NCBI GenBank assembly: GCA_018714085.1
Contig: DVNY01000147.1
Location: forward strand, 1 to 48,350
DNA: 48,350 bases
Direction: 5' to 3'
From: Candidatus Caccomonas pullistercoris
GTDB lineage: Bacteria; Bacteroidota; Bacteroidia; Bacteroidales; Bacteroidaceae
Within the stretch, counting starts at the first letter, position 1. Each line of letters opens with the position of its first letter. Positions 17,899-25,814 of this stretch are shown here, one piece after another. The notes below the pieces were generated by a model that saw only the letters and a program-made list of their open reading frames with translations, was not told where the DNA came from and searched no databases. A program made the translations under genes and the position numbers.

Positions 17899-18429
17899 AT
17901 GTGGCGAAGACTGACATTGTGGATGCTGACGGCTTGCATGGCCTTGGCTGTGGGATCGAAGGACAGGACGGACGGGGATTTCTTCGTGCGTGCAGAGTGT
18001 CGGAACAGTGATGTAATTGTAGGCGACAGTTGTCTGGTCGTTTTCCGTCTCTATTCCCGTTACCCGGTGCACCGTGTCGAAAGAGCCGAGTCGCCCAAAG
18101 TGAAAGGGTGCCGGGTGCGTCGTGTTTCAGTACGCCGCGCCTCGCAGCGCGTGCGGCTTGACGGGCAGGTCTATTATGCAGTGCCGTGGGATGCCTATTA
18201 TGTTGTGCCCGAGAAAGTAGGCGATTATAAGGTGCCTGAGTGCAAGTATGAAGTCGTGCTGAGCCGCGGAATTCCCAGTCAGGATCCCTTCGAGCGCTTT
18301 TGGGGGCGCATGGAGCGCTATGAGGCTTTGGAACGTACTGCAAAGAGTGGCACGCTGACCGTGACGGCTAAAAAAAATCCTCCGCGAAGCACGGAGGAGA
18401 TGTTGAGGTCAGGCGCAAAGGTCTTCTGA
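17899..18429 (+). CDS. Short BatD-like exported protein
   Basis: A 176-residue protein with an N-terminal hydrophobic segment (LTLWMLTACMALAVG) and a beta-sandwich-like stretch: FFVRAECRNSDVIVGDSCLVVFRLYS, then VYYAVPWDAYYVVPEKVGDYKVPECKYEVVL and IPSQDPFERFWG. This resembles the N-terminal domain of BatD/oxygen-tolerance proteins (VGD..., DPF.R.FG), which are usually 500-600 residues and membrane-anchored at the C-terminus. Here only one domain is present, with no bat operon alongside. It is probably co-transcribed with nadE. Its last 60 bases also encode, on the other strand, the terminator of the pan operon. Confidence 0.7.
   Translation: MWRRLTLWMLTACMALAVGSKDRTDGDFFVRAECRNSDVIVGDSCLVVFRLYSRYPVHRVERAESPKVKGCRVRRVSVRRASQRVRLDGQVYYAVPWDAYYVVPEKVGDYKVPECKYEVVLSRGIPSQDPFERFWGRMERYEALERTAKSGTLTVTAKKNPPRSTEEMLRSGAKVF
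18370..18398 (-). terminator. Intrinsic terminator of the panC-panD-nitroreductase operon, inside the convergent gene
   Basis: On the minus strand TCCTCCG, a 7-nt loop and CGGAGGA are followed by eight T residues, about 40 nt past the nitroreductase stop. It lies within the last codons of the plus-strand BatD-like gene. Confidence 0.85.
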
Positions 18430-18436
18430 CGGCTTT

Positions 18437-18949
18437 TCAACGTTCTACCCAAGTTTCCGAGATTTCTTTCCGCTTTTTGGCCGGTGTGTCTTCATCCGCA
18501 GGATAACCCATCGGGATGATCGCAACAGGGATGACACCGTAAGGCAGGTCAAGGGCTTTGCGGCAAATCTCGACGTCAAAGTTGCAGACCCAGCATGTGC
18601 CGATGCCCTTTTCTGCGGCAGCCAGGCAGAGGTGCTCCACTGCGATGGCCACGTCGATGTCGCCGTGTGGTTTTTGGTCTGCTTCGCGCTTCCATTCTTC
18701 GGCAGTCAGTTTGCAGGCTACTACGCAGACGGGCGCCTCGCGGAACCACGTGCGGTCGTAGCAGGGGTAGAGCAGTTCGAGCGTAGAGGCTTCACGGATG
18801 AGGTAGAACTTCCACGGCTGGCGGTTAACCGCCGAGGGAGCCAAGCGTGTGCATGCCTGGATGTATTTCAACACTTCCTGAGGTATTGGGGTGTCCTTGT
18901 ATTTCCTTACGGAGTATCGTTGTGCGCAGAGGTCAAGAAAGTCTTTCAT
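18437..18949 (-). CDS. Nitroreductase family protein
   Basis: A 170-residue FMN-dependent NAD(P)H oxidoreductase of the nitroreductase fold. Motifs are [20 protein letters not shown] with the Arg-Ser-x-Arg FMN phosphate contact, [15 protein letters not shown], and the late [13 protein letters not shown] and [10 protein letters not shown]. It is short for the family but complete. Its start overlaps the end of panD by 4 nt (ATGA), so it is the last gene of the pan operon. The substrate is unknown. Confidence 0.88.
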   Translation of the reverse strand: MKDFLDLCAQRYSVRKYKDTPIPQEVLKYIQACTRLAPSAVNRQPWKFYLIREASTLELLYPCYDRTWFREAPVCVVACKLTAEEWKREADQKPHGDIDVAIAVEHLCLAAAEKGIGTCWVCNFDVEICRKALDLPYGVIPVAIIPMGYPADEDTPAKKRKEISETWVER

Positions 18950-19299
18950 TGTACAAGGCGGTTGGTGTTTGAGTCGGGGAATATGATTTTCGGCTTGAAG
19001 CTTTTGGCCTCTTCAAAGTCCATGGTGGCGTAGGCCATGATAATGACAATGTCGCCCACTTGCACTTTCCGGGCCGCAGCGCCGTTCAGGCAGATGCAGC
19101 CAGAGCCGCGCTCGCCTTTGATGATGTAGGTGTCCATTCGCTCACCGTTGTTGTTGTTGACGATGAACACGCGTTCGCCCGCGATGAGGCCTGCGGCGTC
19201 CATCAGGTCTTCGTCGATGGTGATGCTGCCCATGTAGTGGAGATTGGCTTCCGTTACTCGGGCACAGTGAATTTTGGACTTCAAGACTTCGATCAGCAT
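18946..19299 (-). CDS. panD: Aspartate 1-decarboxylase
   Basis: A 117-residue pyruvoyl enzyme that makes beta-alanine from aspartate for pantothenate and coenzyme A. The self-cleavage site is Gly24-Ser25 in [19 protein letters not shown], with Lys9 in [15 protein letters not shown] and the conserved NGAAAR further on. The length is normal. It overlaps panC by 7 nt and the nitroreductase by 4 nt. Confidence 0.97.
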   Translation of the reverse strand: MLIEVLKSKIHCARVTEANLHYMGSITIDEDLMDAAGLIAGERVFIVNNNNGERMDTYIIKGERGSGCICLNGAAARKVQVGDIVIIMAYATMDFEEAKSFKPKIIFPDSNTNRLVQ

Positions 19300-20150
19300 G
19301 TGACCTTGTATTTGATGTTATCGATCAGGCGCACGGGGCGGCCGCCGCAGAAGACGGTGATGCAGCCGACGACGTAGGGTGCGTCGTTCCAATCACTGAT
19401 GGCTTGCAGGGTGTCGCCGTTCACAATCTCGTAGTATTCAACCCGTAGACCGTCGATGGCGTTGAGGGCGTCGGTCACGTGTCTCTGGGTCTCGGACACG
19501 CTGTGTGTTTGGGCGTAACCGACACTTTCTTTAAGTGTGCGTGAGATGTTGACTGCAAGTTCTCTTTCAGCTTCGGTCAACAGTGTGTTCCGGCTGCTGA
19601 GCGCCAGTCCGCTTGCTTCGCGGACGATGGGACAGGCGCATATCTCGACGGGCAGTTCGAGGTCGGCGACCATCGCTTTGATGACGGCGATTTGCTGGAA
19701 ATCCTTTTCTCCGAAATAAGCCCTGACCGGTTTTACCAGCATAAACAATTTGCTCACAATCTGACACACGCCATTGAAGTGGCCTGGCCGGCGGCTTCCC
19801 TCCATGACCGTGTCGGTCGGCGGGTAGCTGAAATGCCGGGTGTCGGGTTCGGGGTACATCGTGTCGACCGACGGGGCGAATGCGATTGTCGCACCGGCTT
19901 TTTCGAGCAGGGCGCAGTCTGCTTCCAACGTACGAGGGTAGTTGGCGAGGTCTGTCTTATCGTTAAATTGTGTAGGGTTGACAAAAATGCTGACGACTGT
20001 GACGTCGTTTTCCGCTATGGCGCGTTCCACGAGCGACAGGTGGCCAGCGTGGAGTGCGCCCATCGTCGGCACGAGGCCAATGCTGCGGTTTTCAGCCCTT
20101 GCGGCTGACAGTTCTGCGTCTAATTCAGAAATAGTAGTGATAACTTTCAT
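19293..20150 (-). CDS. panC: Pantothenate synthetase
   Basis: A 285-residue enzyme that joins pantoate and beta-alanine using ATP. The nucleotidyltransferase motif is [17 protein letters not shown] (HxGH), with [23 protein letters not shown] and the second-motif region [12 protein letters not shown]. panB is not in this window. An AGGAG lies 9 nt before the ATG, one of the few clear Shine-Dalgarno sequences here. The gene starts the panC-panD-nitroreductase run and is divergent from the GT5-like gene. Confidence 0.97.
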   Translation of the reverse strand: MKVITTISELDAELSAARAENRSIGLVPTMGALHAGHLSLVERAIAENDVTVVSIFVNPTQFNDKTDLANYPRTLEADCALLEKAGATIAFAPSVDTMYPEPDTRHFSYPPTDTVMEGSRRPGHFNGVCQIVSKLFMLVKPVRAYFGEKDFQQIAVIKAMVADLELPVEICACPIVREASGLALSSRNTLLTEAERELAVNISRTLKESVGYAQTHSVSETQRHVTDALNAIDGLRVEYYEIVNGDTLQAISDWNDAPYVVGCITVFCGGRPVRLIDNIKYKVTC

Positions 20151-20300
20151 GGGATCAATCTCCTATATACTAATACCTATCGGCCTGCAAATTAACAGCT
20201 TTTTTACCATATAGGGAAACATTATAGCTATAAAAGTCCCCAGATGTGCGGTGGAGGCCATTCGTTGCCCATTTGTAAGGCCTGTTTGCCGATTTTTTCG

Positions 20301-20308
20301 TACCTTTG
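20301..20308 (+). promoter_or_regulatory. -7 box of the GT5-like/DUF4270 operon
   Basis: TACCTTTG lies 27 nt before ATG 20336. TTTG occurs at 20272-20275 and 20285-20288, neither at the ideal spacing. Its position rules out the earlier track start at 20306. Confidence 0.6.
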
Positions 20309-20335
20309 CCTCGACAGAAACTTATATCGGTAAAC

Positions 20336-21160
20336 ATGAACGTCAAAAAGGTTTTATTTATAACCCAAGAGATAGTCCCTTACGTTTCAGAAAGCGCGAT
20401 GTCAAATGCCGGGCGTCACCTGCCGCAGGCCATCCAAGAAAGCGGGCGCGAGATTCGTACGTTTATGCCACGATGGGGCGGGATAAACGAACGCCGTAAC
20501 CAGCTGCACGAGGTGATCAGGCTGTCGGGAATGAACATCATAATCGACGATACGGACCATCCGCTTATCATCAAAGTCGCGTCTATACAAGCAGCGCGAA
20601 TGCAGGTTTATTTTATTGATAATGATGACTACTTCCACAAACGCCAGATGCTCGTGGATGAGAACGGAGAGGAATACCCCGACAACGTGGAGAGAGCCAT
20701 ATTCTACGCCCGCGGTGTACTTGAGACCGTAAAGAAACTCCGGTGGTGTCCTGACGTCATTCATTGTTTCGGTTGGATGTCTGCTGTCGCTCCGTTGTAT
20801 ATCAAAACCGCATATAAGGACGACCCTCCATTCGCTAACGCCAAGGTGGTTTATTCCGCATATAACGAGATGCCTTCATCGCTATCGGTGGACGACTTCA
20901 AACGCTGTTTGGCTTTCCGCTGTGTGGATGATGCGTTTTTGGACGGACTGGACGTTGACTATTCCAGCCCCGACGTGTTGAACCGTTTGGCCGTCGCTTT
21001 CTCTGATGGCTTGGTGCAGGCTGAGGAAGGCGCTTGTCCGGATTTGATGGATTTCGCGGCAGCGCGCAACCTCCCCGTCCTGACGTATCCCGGCGCTGAC
21101 AGCTTGGCGGAAACCTATGGCGAATTTTACGAAAGGGTTTTTTCAGAAGTCCAAAAGTAG
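20336..21160 (+). CDS. Glycogen/starch synthase-like protein, N-terminal GT5 domain only
   Basis: A 274-residue protein matching only the first half of a GT5 glycogen synthase: KKVLFITQEIVPYVSESAMSNAGRHLPQAIQ (the usual KVGGL is here AMSNA), then RTFMPRWGGINERRNQLH, DVIHCFGWMSAVAPLYI and KVVYSAYNEMP. The C-terminal GT-B half that holds the donor sugar in true synthases is absent. The form and its position beside panC and a DUF4270 gene seem common in Bacteroidales. Whether it has transferase activity is doubtful. The start at 20336 follows the promoter. Confidence 0.82.
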   Translation: MNVKKVLFITQEIVPYVSESAMSNAGRHLPQAIQESGREIRTFMPRWGGINERRNQLHEVIRLSGMNIIIDDTDHPLIIKVASIQAARMQVYFIDNDDYFHKRQMLVDENGEEYPDNVERAIFYARGVLETVKKLRWCPDVIHCFGWMSAVAPLYIKTAYKDDPPFANAKVVYSAYNEMPSSLSVDDFKRCLAFRCVDDAFLDGLDVDYSSPDVLNRLAVAFSDGLVQAEEGACPDLMDFAAARNLPVLTYPGADSLAETYGEFYERVFSEVQK

Positions 21161-21182
21161 ACTCTCTCATTTCAGAAGAAGT

Positions 21183-22685
21183 ATGTCTTTCCAGAGTAAG
21201 TTATTTTCGATGGTCATAAGCGCCGTCGCGTTCTTTTCGGTGGCTGTCTGCGTTTCATGTGACGAAGATACGGCGACTATCGGTACGGGCGTGATGCCCA
21301 GCGGCGACGGCATGACTGTCAATTCGGATACGTTCGACGTGGCCAGTCGCTCTTTGGTGGTCGACTCGGTGCTTGCGACGACAAACGACTGCCGTCTTGG
21401 GCGCATCGTTGACCCGGAGACGCAGACATTGACGACGTGCGGGTTTCTGGCTCAGTTCCACATCATGGACAACTATTCTTTTCCAAAAAAGGAAAAAATG
21501 ATTGTGGAAAACGGGAGGGTCATTGCAGACTCCTGCGATATCCGCGTTTTCATCCGCTCGTATTACGGTGACTCGCTGAATACGATGAAAATCCGCGTCC
21601 AAGAACTTGACACGGCTAACGTTATGGAAGAGACCGACGTCTACTACACGAACATCGACCCGTCGCAGTATGTGAACCAGAAGTCGCCCTATAAGAAAGA
21701 ACTGACATTTGCTGTCAAGGATTTGACCGTAGCGGACAGTCTGCTTAATTCGAGCAGTTATTACCAGCAGATCCGCGTCAAGTTGCCGGCTTCCTATGCC
21801 ACGGAAATCCTGAACAAGTACTATGACCATCCGAGTTATTTCACGGATTCTTATGAGTTCATCCGCCACGTGTGTCCCGGCTTTTCTTTCGAGACAATCG
21901 GTGGTATCGGAACCATGATTAACGTTGATGTGTCGACGCTCAACATCTATTTCCGCTATCATACCACCCAGAGCGACGGCTCAGACACGATTGTCGACGG
22001 TATGCAGCGAATGGGGGCGACTGCCGAAGTCATTCAGAGCACGCACGTGGACAACACGGGGCTCAGCGCCCTCGTGCAGGACGGTCAAGATGCATACACG
22101 TACATCAAGACCCCTTCCGGCATTTTCACCGAGGTCGAACTCCCGATCAGTGACGTTGTGGCCGGCACCCATTATACGGACACGATCAATAGCGCCCGAA
22201 TTGATTTCGTTCGTCGCAACAACGAGGTGAATTCGAAATACAGCCTGTCTTTGCCTTCTACGCTCCTGATGGTTCGGAAGAGTGAGATGTTCAAGTTCTT
22301 CGAAGAGGGAAAAGTTCCTGACGAAATAACTTCGTTCTTAGCCAGTTATTCCTCGACCACGAACGCCTATTCGTTTACGAACATCGCTCGACTCGTTTCC
22401 TATTGCCGCACTTTGCGCGACAAGGAAGCCGGCGTCATGCCGGGTGAGAGTGAGACCGTGCGCGCAGAAAAGTACGCAGCGTGGGAGGCTGACAATCCAG
22501 ATTGGAACAAGGTCGTCCTGATTCCGGTTCAGGCTGTGTACACGACCACAACGAGCAGTTACGGAACTTCGACAAAGGAACTGCTGCGAGTCAATAACGA
22601 CATGAGCCTTTCCACAACCCGACTTGTCGGTGGTTCTGAGGGCGGCATCAAACTTACGGTGATTTACAGCAAATTCGCCCAGTAA
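21183..22685 (+). CDS. DUF4270 family lipoprotein
   Basis: A 500-residue predicted outer-membrane or surface lipoprotein. The signal peptide ends at FFSVAVCVSC|DEDTATIGTGVMP, and the TIGTGVMPSGD motif followed by DSVLATTNDCRLGRIVDPE is what I recognise as DUF4270. The rest is beta-rich, without a known catalytic motif. I use ATG 21183 rather than 21117 because it begins the signal peptide directly and clears the upstream gene by 22 nt. It is co-transcribed with the GT5-like gene and closed by a strong terminator. The function is unknown. Confidence 0.85.
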   Translation: MSFQSKLFSMVISAVAFFSVAVCVSCDEDTATIGTGVMPSGDGMTVNSDTFDVASRSLVVDSVLATTNDCRLGRIVDPETQTLTTCGFLAQFHIMDNYSFPKKEKMIVENGRVIADSCDIRVFIRSYYGDSLNTMKIRVQELDTANVMEETDVYYTNIDPSQYVNQKSPYKKELTFAVKDLTVADSLLNSSSYYQQIRVKLPASYATEILNKYYDHPSYFTDSYEFIRHVCPGFSFETIGGIGTMINVDVSTLNIYFRYHTTQSDGSDTIVDGMQRMGATAEVIQSTHVDNTGLSALVQDGQDAYTYIKTPSGIFTEVELPISDVVAGTHYTDTINSARIDFVRRNNEVNSKYSLSLPSTLLMVRKSEMFKFFEEGKVPDEITSFLASYSSTTNAYSFTNIARLVSYCRTLRDKEAGVMPGESETVRAEKYAAWEADNPDWNKVVLIPVQAVYTTTTSSYGTSTKELLRVNNDMSLSTTRLVGGSEGGIKLTVIYSKFAQ

Positions 22686-22780
22686 GAATGATGTTCCACG
22701 TGCGGCGGAACGAGCATCAGACCACAATGATGTGGCTTACGCGAACGGAGAGGAACAACTTTATCAAGTGAAACATTACG

Positions 22781-22820
22781 AGCCAGCGGCTCCGGTTTGT
22801 TCCGGAGCCGCTGGCTTTGT
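22781..22820 (+). terminator. Terminator of the DUF4270 operon
   Basis: AGCCAGCGGCTCCGG (22781-22795) pairs perfectly with CCGGAGCCGCTGGCT (22802-22816) and is followed by TTGTTG, about 95 nt past the stop codon. Confidence 0.9.
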
Positions 22821-22922
22821 TGTATGTGCCGTTGACTCGTAGCGGTGCGAGCGGACTTCGTGCTTCCACGTTGAACTACGAACTGCACTGTCCACGTAGG
22901 CGGAAACTATGGGCCGGGCGGG

Positions 22923-23006
22923 AGTGGCACGTGTCGGCTGACAGAAAAACCGGGATGGCTGACAGGAATTTCTGTCAGAGCGACAGTCTTTTCTGTCACT
23001 GCGACA
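22923..23006. repeat. Array of degenerate 21-nt intergenic repeats (copy C)
   Basis: Four exact 21-nt units, ending CGGCTGACA, TGGCTGACA, AGCGACA and TGCGACA. The first units read CTGACAGAAAAACC, the last two are inverted (TTTCTGTCAG, TTTTCTGTCAC). The array lies between the convergent DUF4270 and porin genes. Confidence 0.85.
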
Positions 23007-23404
23007 GAAGTACCGTGCTGAAGACCTTGTCTGTTTTTGCGTCGACAGGCGGACTTTCCGGCTGTCGGACGCAAATTTCCTACGCTGCAAGCTCGGTTTT
23101 GTATAGGGAAGTTATTTTTCTTTCTTCAATTTGTCGTCAGGGACTTCCGCCTAATAGTCAGCTGCGCCCTGCGATTGGGCAAGCAAGAGGCCATACGTGT
23201 GGCCTTACGACTGTGCACGACTTTATGAATGAGCCGTGTATGTTTTTATGTACATCGAAGATTGGCCGGACTGACTGGTCCGGCGTGTAGGGGATTGCTC
23301 CTATTGTCCCATGGACCGGTCGCCGAAGTGGCGGGGCTGGTTTAGGCCAAGCGGGGCTTTCTGTAAGGCTTCGGTCTTTGCGGGGTGTGCTGCGTTGCCG
23401 GCCG
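23007..23404. other. Gene-free stretch with several short hairpins
   Basis: No convincing ORF. Visible hairpins are AGGCCA/TGGCCT (about 23188-23205), GCCGGAC/GTCCGGC (23265-23284, perfect 7 bp) and TCGCC/GGCGG near 23320. The second could be a weak terminator for the porin gene, but no T run follows. A small RNA is possible; I recognise none. Confidence 0.3.
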
Positions 23405-25663
23405 TCAGTTGTGGAATGTCCACGAGATGCCGAACTTGATGGTCATCGGGTTGATGGGATAGTGCGGGACGAGGAATGATTCGCCCGTCATGAATGTCTC
23501 GTTCAGGTGTGAAGCCATGACATAAAGGCGGCAGCGTTGCAGGTGTAGGTTGGCGTAAAGGTTGATGATAGGATAGTTTCCAACCTTAACCCTGTCGCCC
23601 GCTGCATCCTGTGTGGCAAACGTGCCGCTCAGTGGAGAGTAGGTTGGAGCATAGTATTTTGTGAAATAGCGGACGTCGGCGCCGAACTCCACTCCCAACA
23701 CTTTGGCAATGCGGAACGAGAGGTAGAGGTTGCTGTAAGCCGAGAAGGCCGGAACGGACAGGACGTCTTGGTCCGAGCTGGCCTGATAGGTGAGCTCGTT
23801 GTCCCAGTGGAAAATTCCGAACGCCAAATCTTGTTTCAGCGTGGCCGAGAACAGCTGGATGTTTTTACTGCTCTGGCGCACGCCGACGGCGTGCCGGTAC
23901 GTGCTGATGCCTTCTGATGTACTCACAGGAGTGCTCAATGCGGCGAAGTAAGCATAGTTCTGAATGGTCTCGGCGTTGATGCTCAGCCTTGTGTTTTTGA
24001 AAACGAGGTCTCCTCCCACACGGGTGCGGAAGATGTCGTTGAGGCCGCCGTTGTCCCACCATGCGAATTGTGAGTGGTAGTGCTCATAGTAGAACGACGG
24101 CTGTTCGTTGGCGATGCGTCCGTGAGCTGTCACTCGGAGTGTGTCTTTGAACATCGGGATATTGAAGTTGATGTTTCCTTCGACGTTAAAGATACCCCAG
24201 TGTTTGCCCGTGGTGGTCAGTTCTCCCAGAACGTCGTAGTGGAAAATGCGCCCCTCGCGTTTCATCAGTTGCGCGCCCACGGTGAAGTAGTTGCGGACAT
24301 ATTTCTGAGTGGCCAGTGAGAACGGGCCGTGGGTCTGAGCCCATGTGACGCCGGGCACGGAGTCGGGGAGGGTGTATCGCTCGAACTCGTGCATAGCGTA
24401 GAGCCTGAGACCTGATTTGACCCAAGAGTTGAACCCCTCGTGCAATTCAATGGCCACGGTGTTGGCAATACGCATATAGTCAGTCTTGTTCACGGACGAG
24501 TCCCCCGGCAGGAAGCGTTCGGTAAAGAAGTTATTGGGGTCGTCGTTGATGGTCAGGCGGCGGTCGTGTTTGTCAATTTGAAGTGTATGGATGAGGCTCG
24601 TGACGGGGATGTATTCCGTACGGTAGCGCACACTGTCTTGCTTGTCGTCGTGGGGAGCAGCCAGCGAAAGGCGTGCACTGCTGTCGGCTGTGGCGAGTAG
24701 CGCAGTCGTGTCGTTGAGGGCGGGGAGCGAGTCGGATTTCACAATTCCCCGGAGCTGGCTGTTTTGCTCTTCGGAGGTGATTTTGACGATGTTACCATCC
24801 TCATCATAATTGCGTTCGAAGCCCAAACTGTATCGGTGGGTGAGGTAGAACGTGTTTACGTTGAGCCTGTTCCACACTTTTGAGAGTCGGGTGGGCATGT
24901 CTGACGAGCCATAGCGCGTGGGGAACGCCTCGGGGTTGGTGATGTATGTGTCGTTTTCGATTCCGCCGTTTTCGCGTGTTTTCAGGTGGTTGGCCGTGTA
25001 GTAGGCGTGCAACTGGTATTGGCGCCCTATGTATGAGCCGAATAGTGTTCCGCCGAAATGAGCTGTTGACTGGTTGGCATAGTAGCCACGGCCATACAGG
25101 TAGTCAAGATCGAAGCCGACACCGAGGCGCTTGTTGACATTGACGGCAAAGTAGGCCTGTATGCGGTCTTCGCCTGTGCTCTTGTTTCCACATTTGTCGT
25201 AGGTGATGTTAGTGACGGGCGACTTGGTGTTGAAATAGAACATCTGTTCCGGCTTTTTCAGAAAGAAGTCGTAGGGTTTGGCGAAGATGAAAGAGGAGTG
25301 CGTCATGCGTTCGTCGCGTTCGAAGTATAAGCGGCTGATGCGCGGTGCTCCCATGTTGCCCAAAAAGTTGTACGTGCCGTTGAGCCCGTCGGTCAGGTTG
25401 GCGTTCTGAAACCAGTGGGGGAGGGTATCGGGCGTAGCGGGCACGACATCGCCAAAGCGTGGACTGACGTGCCAGACGTAGTAGCCCACGGGAATGTCGG
25501 TTTTCTTGACTGTATCGCTTTGGAGGTCGGCATCAGAGCGTCGGCCTGAGTTCATGTCATCACCTAACGGGGCGAATACGTTGTTGTCGCCCAACGTGAT
25601 TTGCGCGTGTGCTGCTGCCCCTAAGGTAAGCAGGAGAAACAGGAGGAAAGTGATTCTTTTCAT
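23405..25663 (-). CDS. Putative porin, large outer-membrane beta-barrel protein
   Basis: A 752-residue exported protein with a signal peptide (MKRITFLLFLLLTLGAAAHAQ|ITLGDN). It is followed by repeated amphipathic strand pairs typical of outer-membrane barrels, for example RLGVGFDLDYLYGRGYYANQSTAHFGGTLFGSYIGRQYQ and the final strand PMTIKFGISWTFHN, which ends in an aromatic-rich strand. The opening TDIPVGYYVWHVSPRFGDV and the RLYFERDE region match the Bacteroidota 'putative porin' family as I know it. The cargo is unknown. The track start is a TTG inside the -7 box, so I use ATG 25663. Confidence 0.82.
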   Translation of the reverse strand: MKRITFLLFLLLTLGAAAHAQITLGDNNVFAPLGDDMNSGRRSDADLQSDTVKKTDIPVGYYVWHVSPRFGDVVPATPDTLPHWFQNANLTDGLNGTYNFLGNMGAPRISRLYFERDERMTHSSFIFAKPYDFFLKKPEQMFYFNTKSPVTNITYDKCGNKSTGEDRIQAYFAVNVNKRLGVGFDLDYLYGRGYYANQSTAHFGGTLFGSYIGRQYQLHAYYTANHLKTRENGGIENDTYITNPEAFPTRYGSSDMPTRLSKVWNRLNVNTFYLTHRYSLGFERNYDEDGNIVKITSEEQNSQLRGIVKSDSLPALNDTTALLATADSSARLSLAAPHDDKQDSVRYRTEYIPVTSLIHTLQIDKHDRRLTINDDPNNFFTERFLPGDSSVNKTDYMRIANTVAIELHEGFNSWVKSGLRLYAMHEFERYTLPDSVPGVTWAQTHGPFSLATQKYVRNYFTVGAQLMKREGRIFHYDVLGELTTTGKHWGIFNVEGNINFNIPMFKDTLRVTAHGRIANEQPSFYYEHYHSQFAWWDNGGLNDIFRTRVGGDLVFKNTRLSINAETIQNYAYFAALSTPVSTSEGISTYRHAVGVRQSSKNIQLFSATLKQDLAFGIFHWDNELTYQASSDQDVLSVPAFSAYSNLYLSFRIAKVLGVEFGADVRYFTKYYAPTYSPLSGTFATQDAAGDRVKVGNYPIINLYANLHLQRCRLYVMASHLNETFMTGESFLVPHYPINPMTIKFGISWTFHN

Positions 25664-25669
25664 GCGCGG

Positions 25670-25677
25670 CAAAGTTA
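25670..25677 (-). promoter_or_regulatory. -7 box of the porin gene, almost touching the ATG
   Basis: TAACTTTG on the minus strand ends 6 nt before the ATG. TTCG occurs 20 nt further up (one mismatch to TTTG). A start site at the usual distance would give a leaderless or near-leaderless mRNA. Confidence 0.6.
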
Positions 25678-25752
25678 GCGAAAAAAAACGTAAGGGGCGA
25701 ACGCTCTGTAGCTTTGTGCGGGCGGTGGGATGCTTTGATGCACCTTTAATAA

Positions 25753-25788
25753 GAAATCCTCGCCCGGAGGAAGTCTGGGCGAGGATTT
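25753..25788 (-). terminator. Terminator of the glycogen operon
   Basis: GAAATCCTCGCCC (25753-25765) pairs with GGGCGAGGATTTC, extended inwards by three more pairs to a GGAAG loop. It lies about 27 nt past the GH57 stop; on the minus strand TTATTAAA follows. Confidence 0.8.
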
Positions 25789-25814
25789 CATGATGAGGTT
25801 TGTCTGGCTATTGT

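Noticed and set aside
20306-20335. Upstream start of the GT5-like gene given by the ORF track
   Set aside because: The start overlaps the -7 box, so those codons are not in the transcript.
22817-23290. 157-residue ORF after the DUF4270 terminator
   Set aside because: It starts at the terminator hairpin, crosses repeat copy C and has no domain-like composition.
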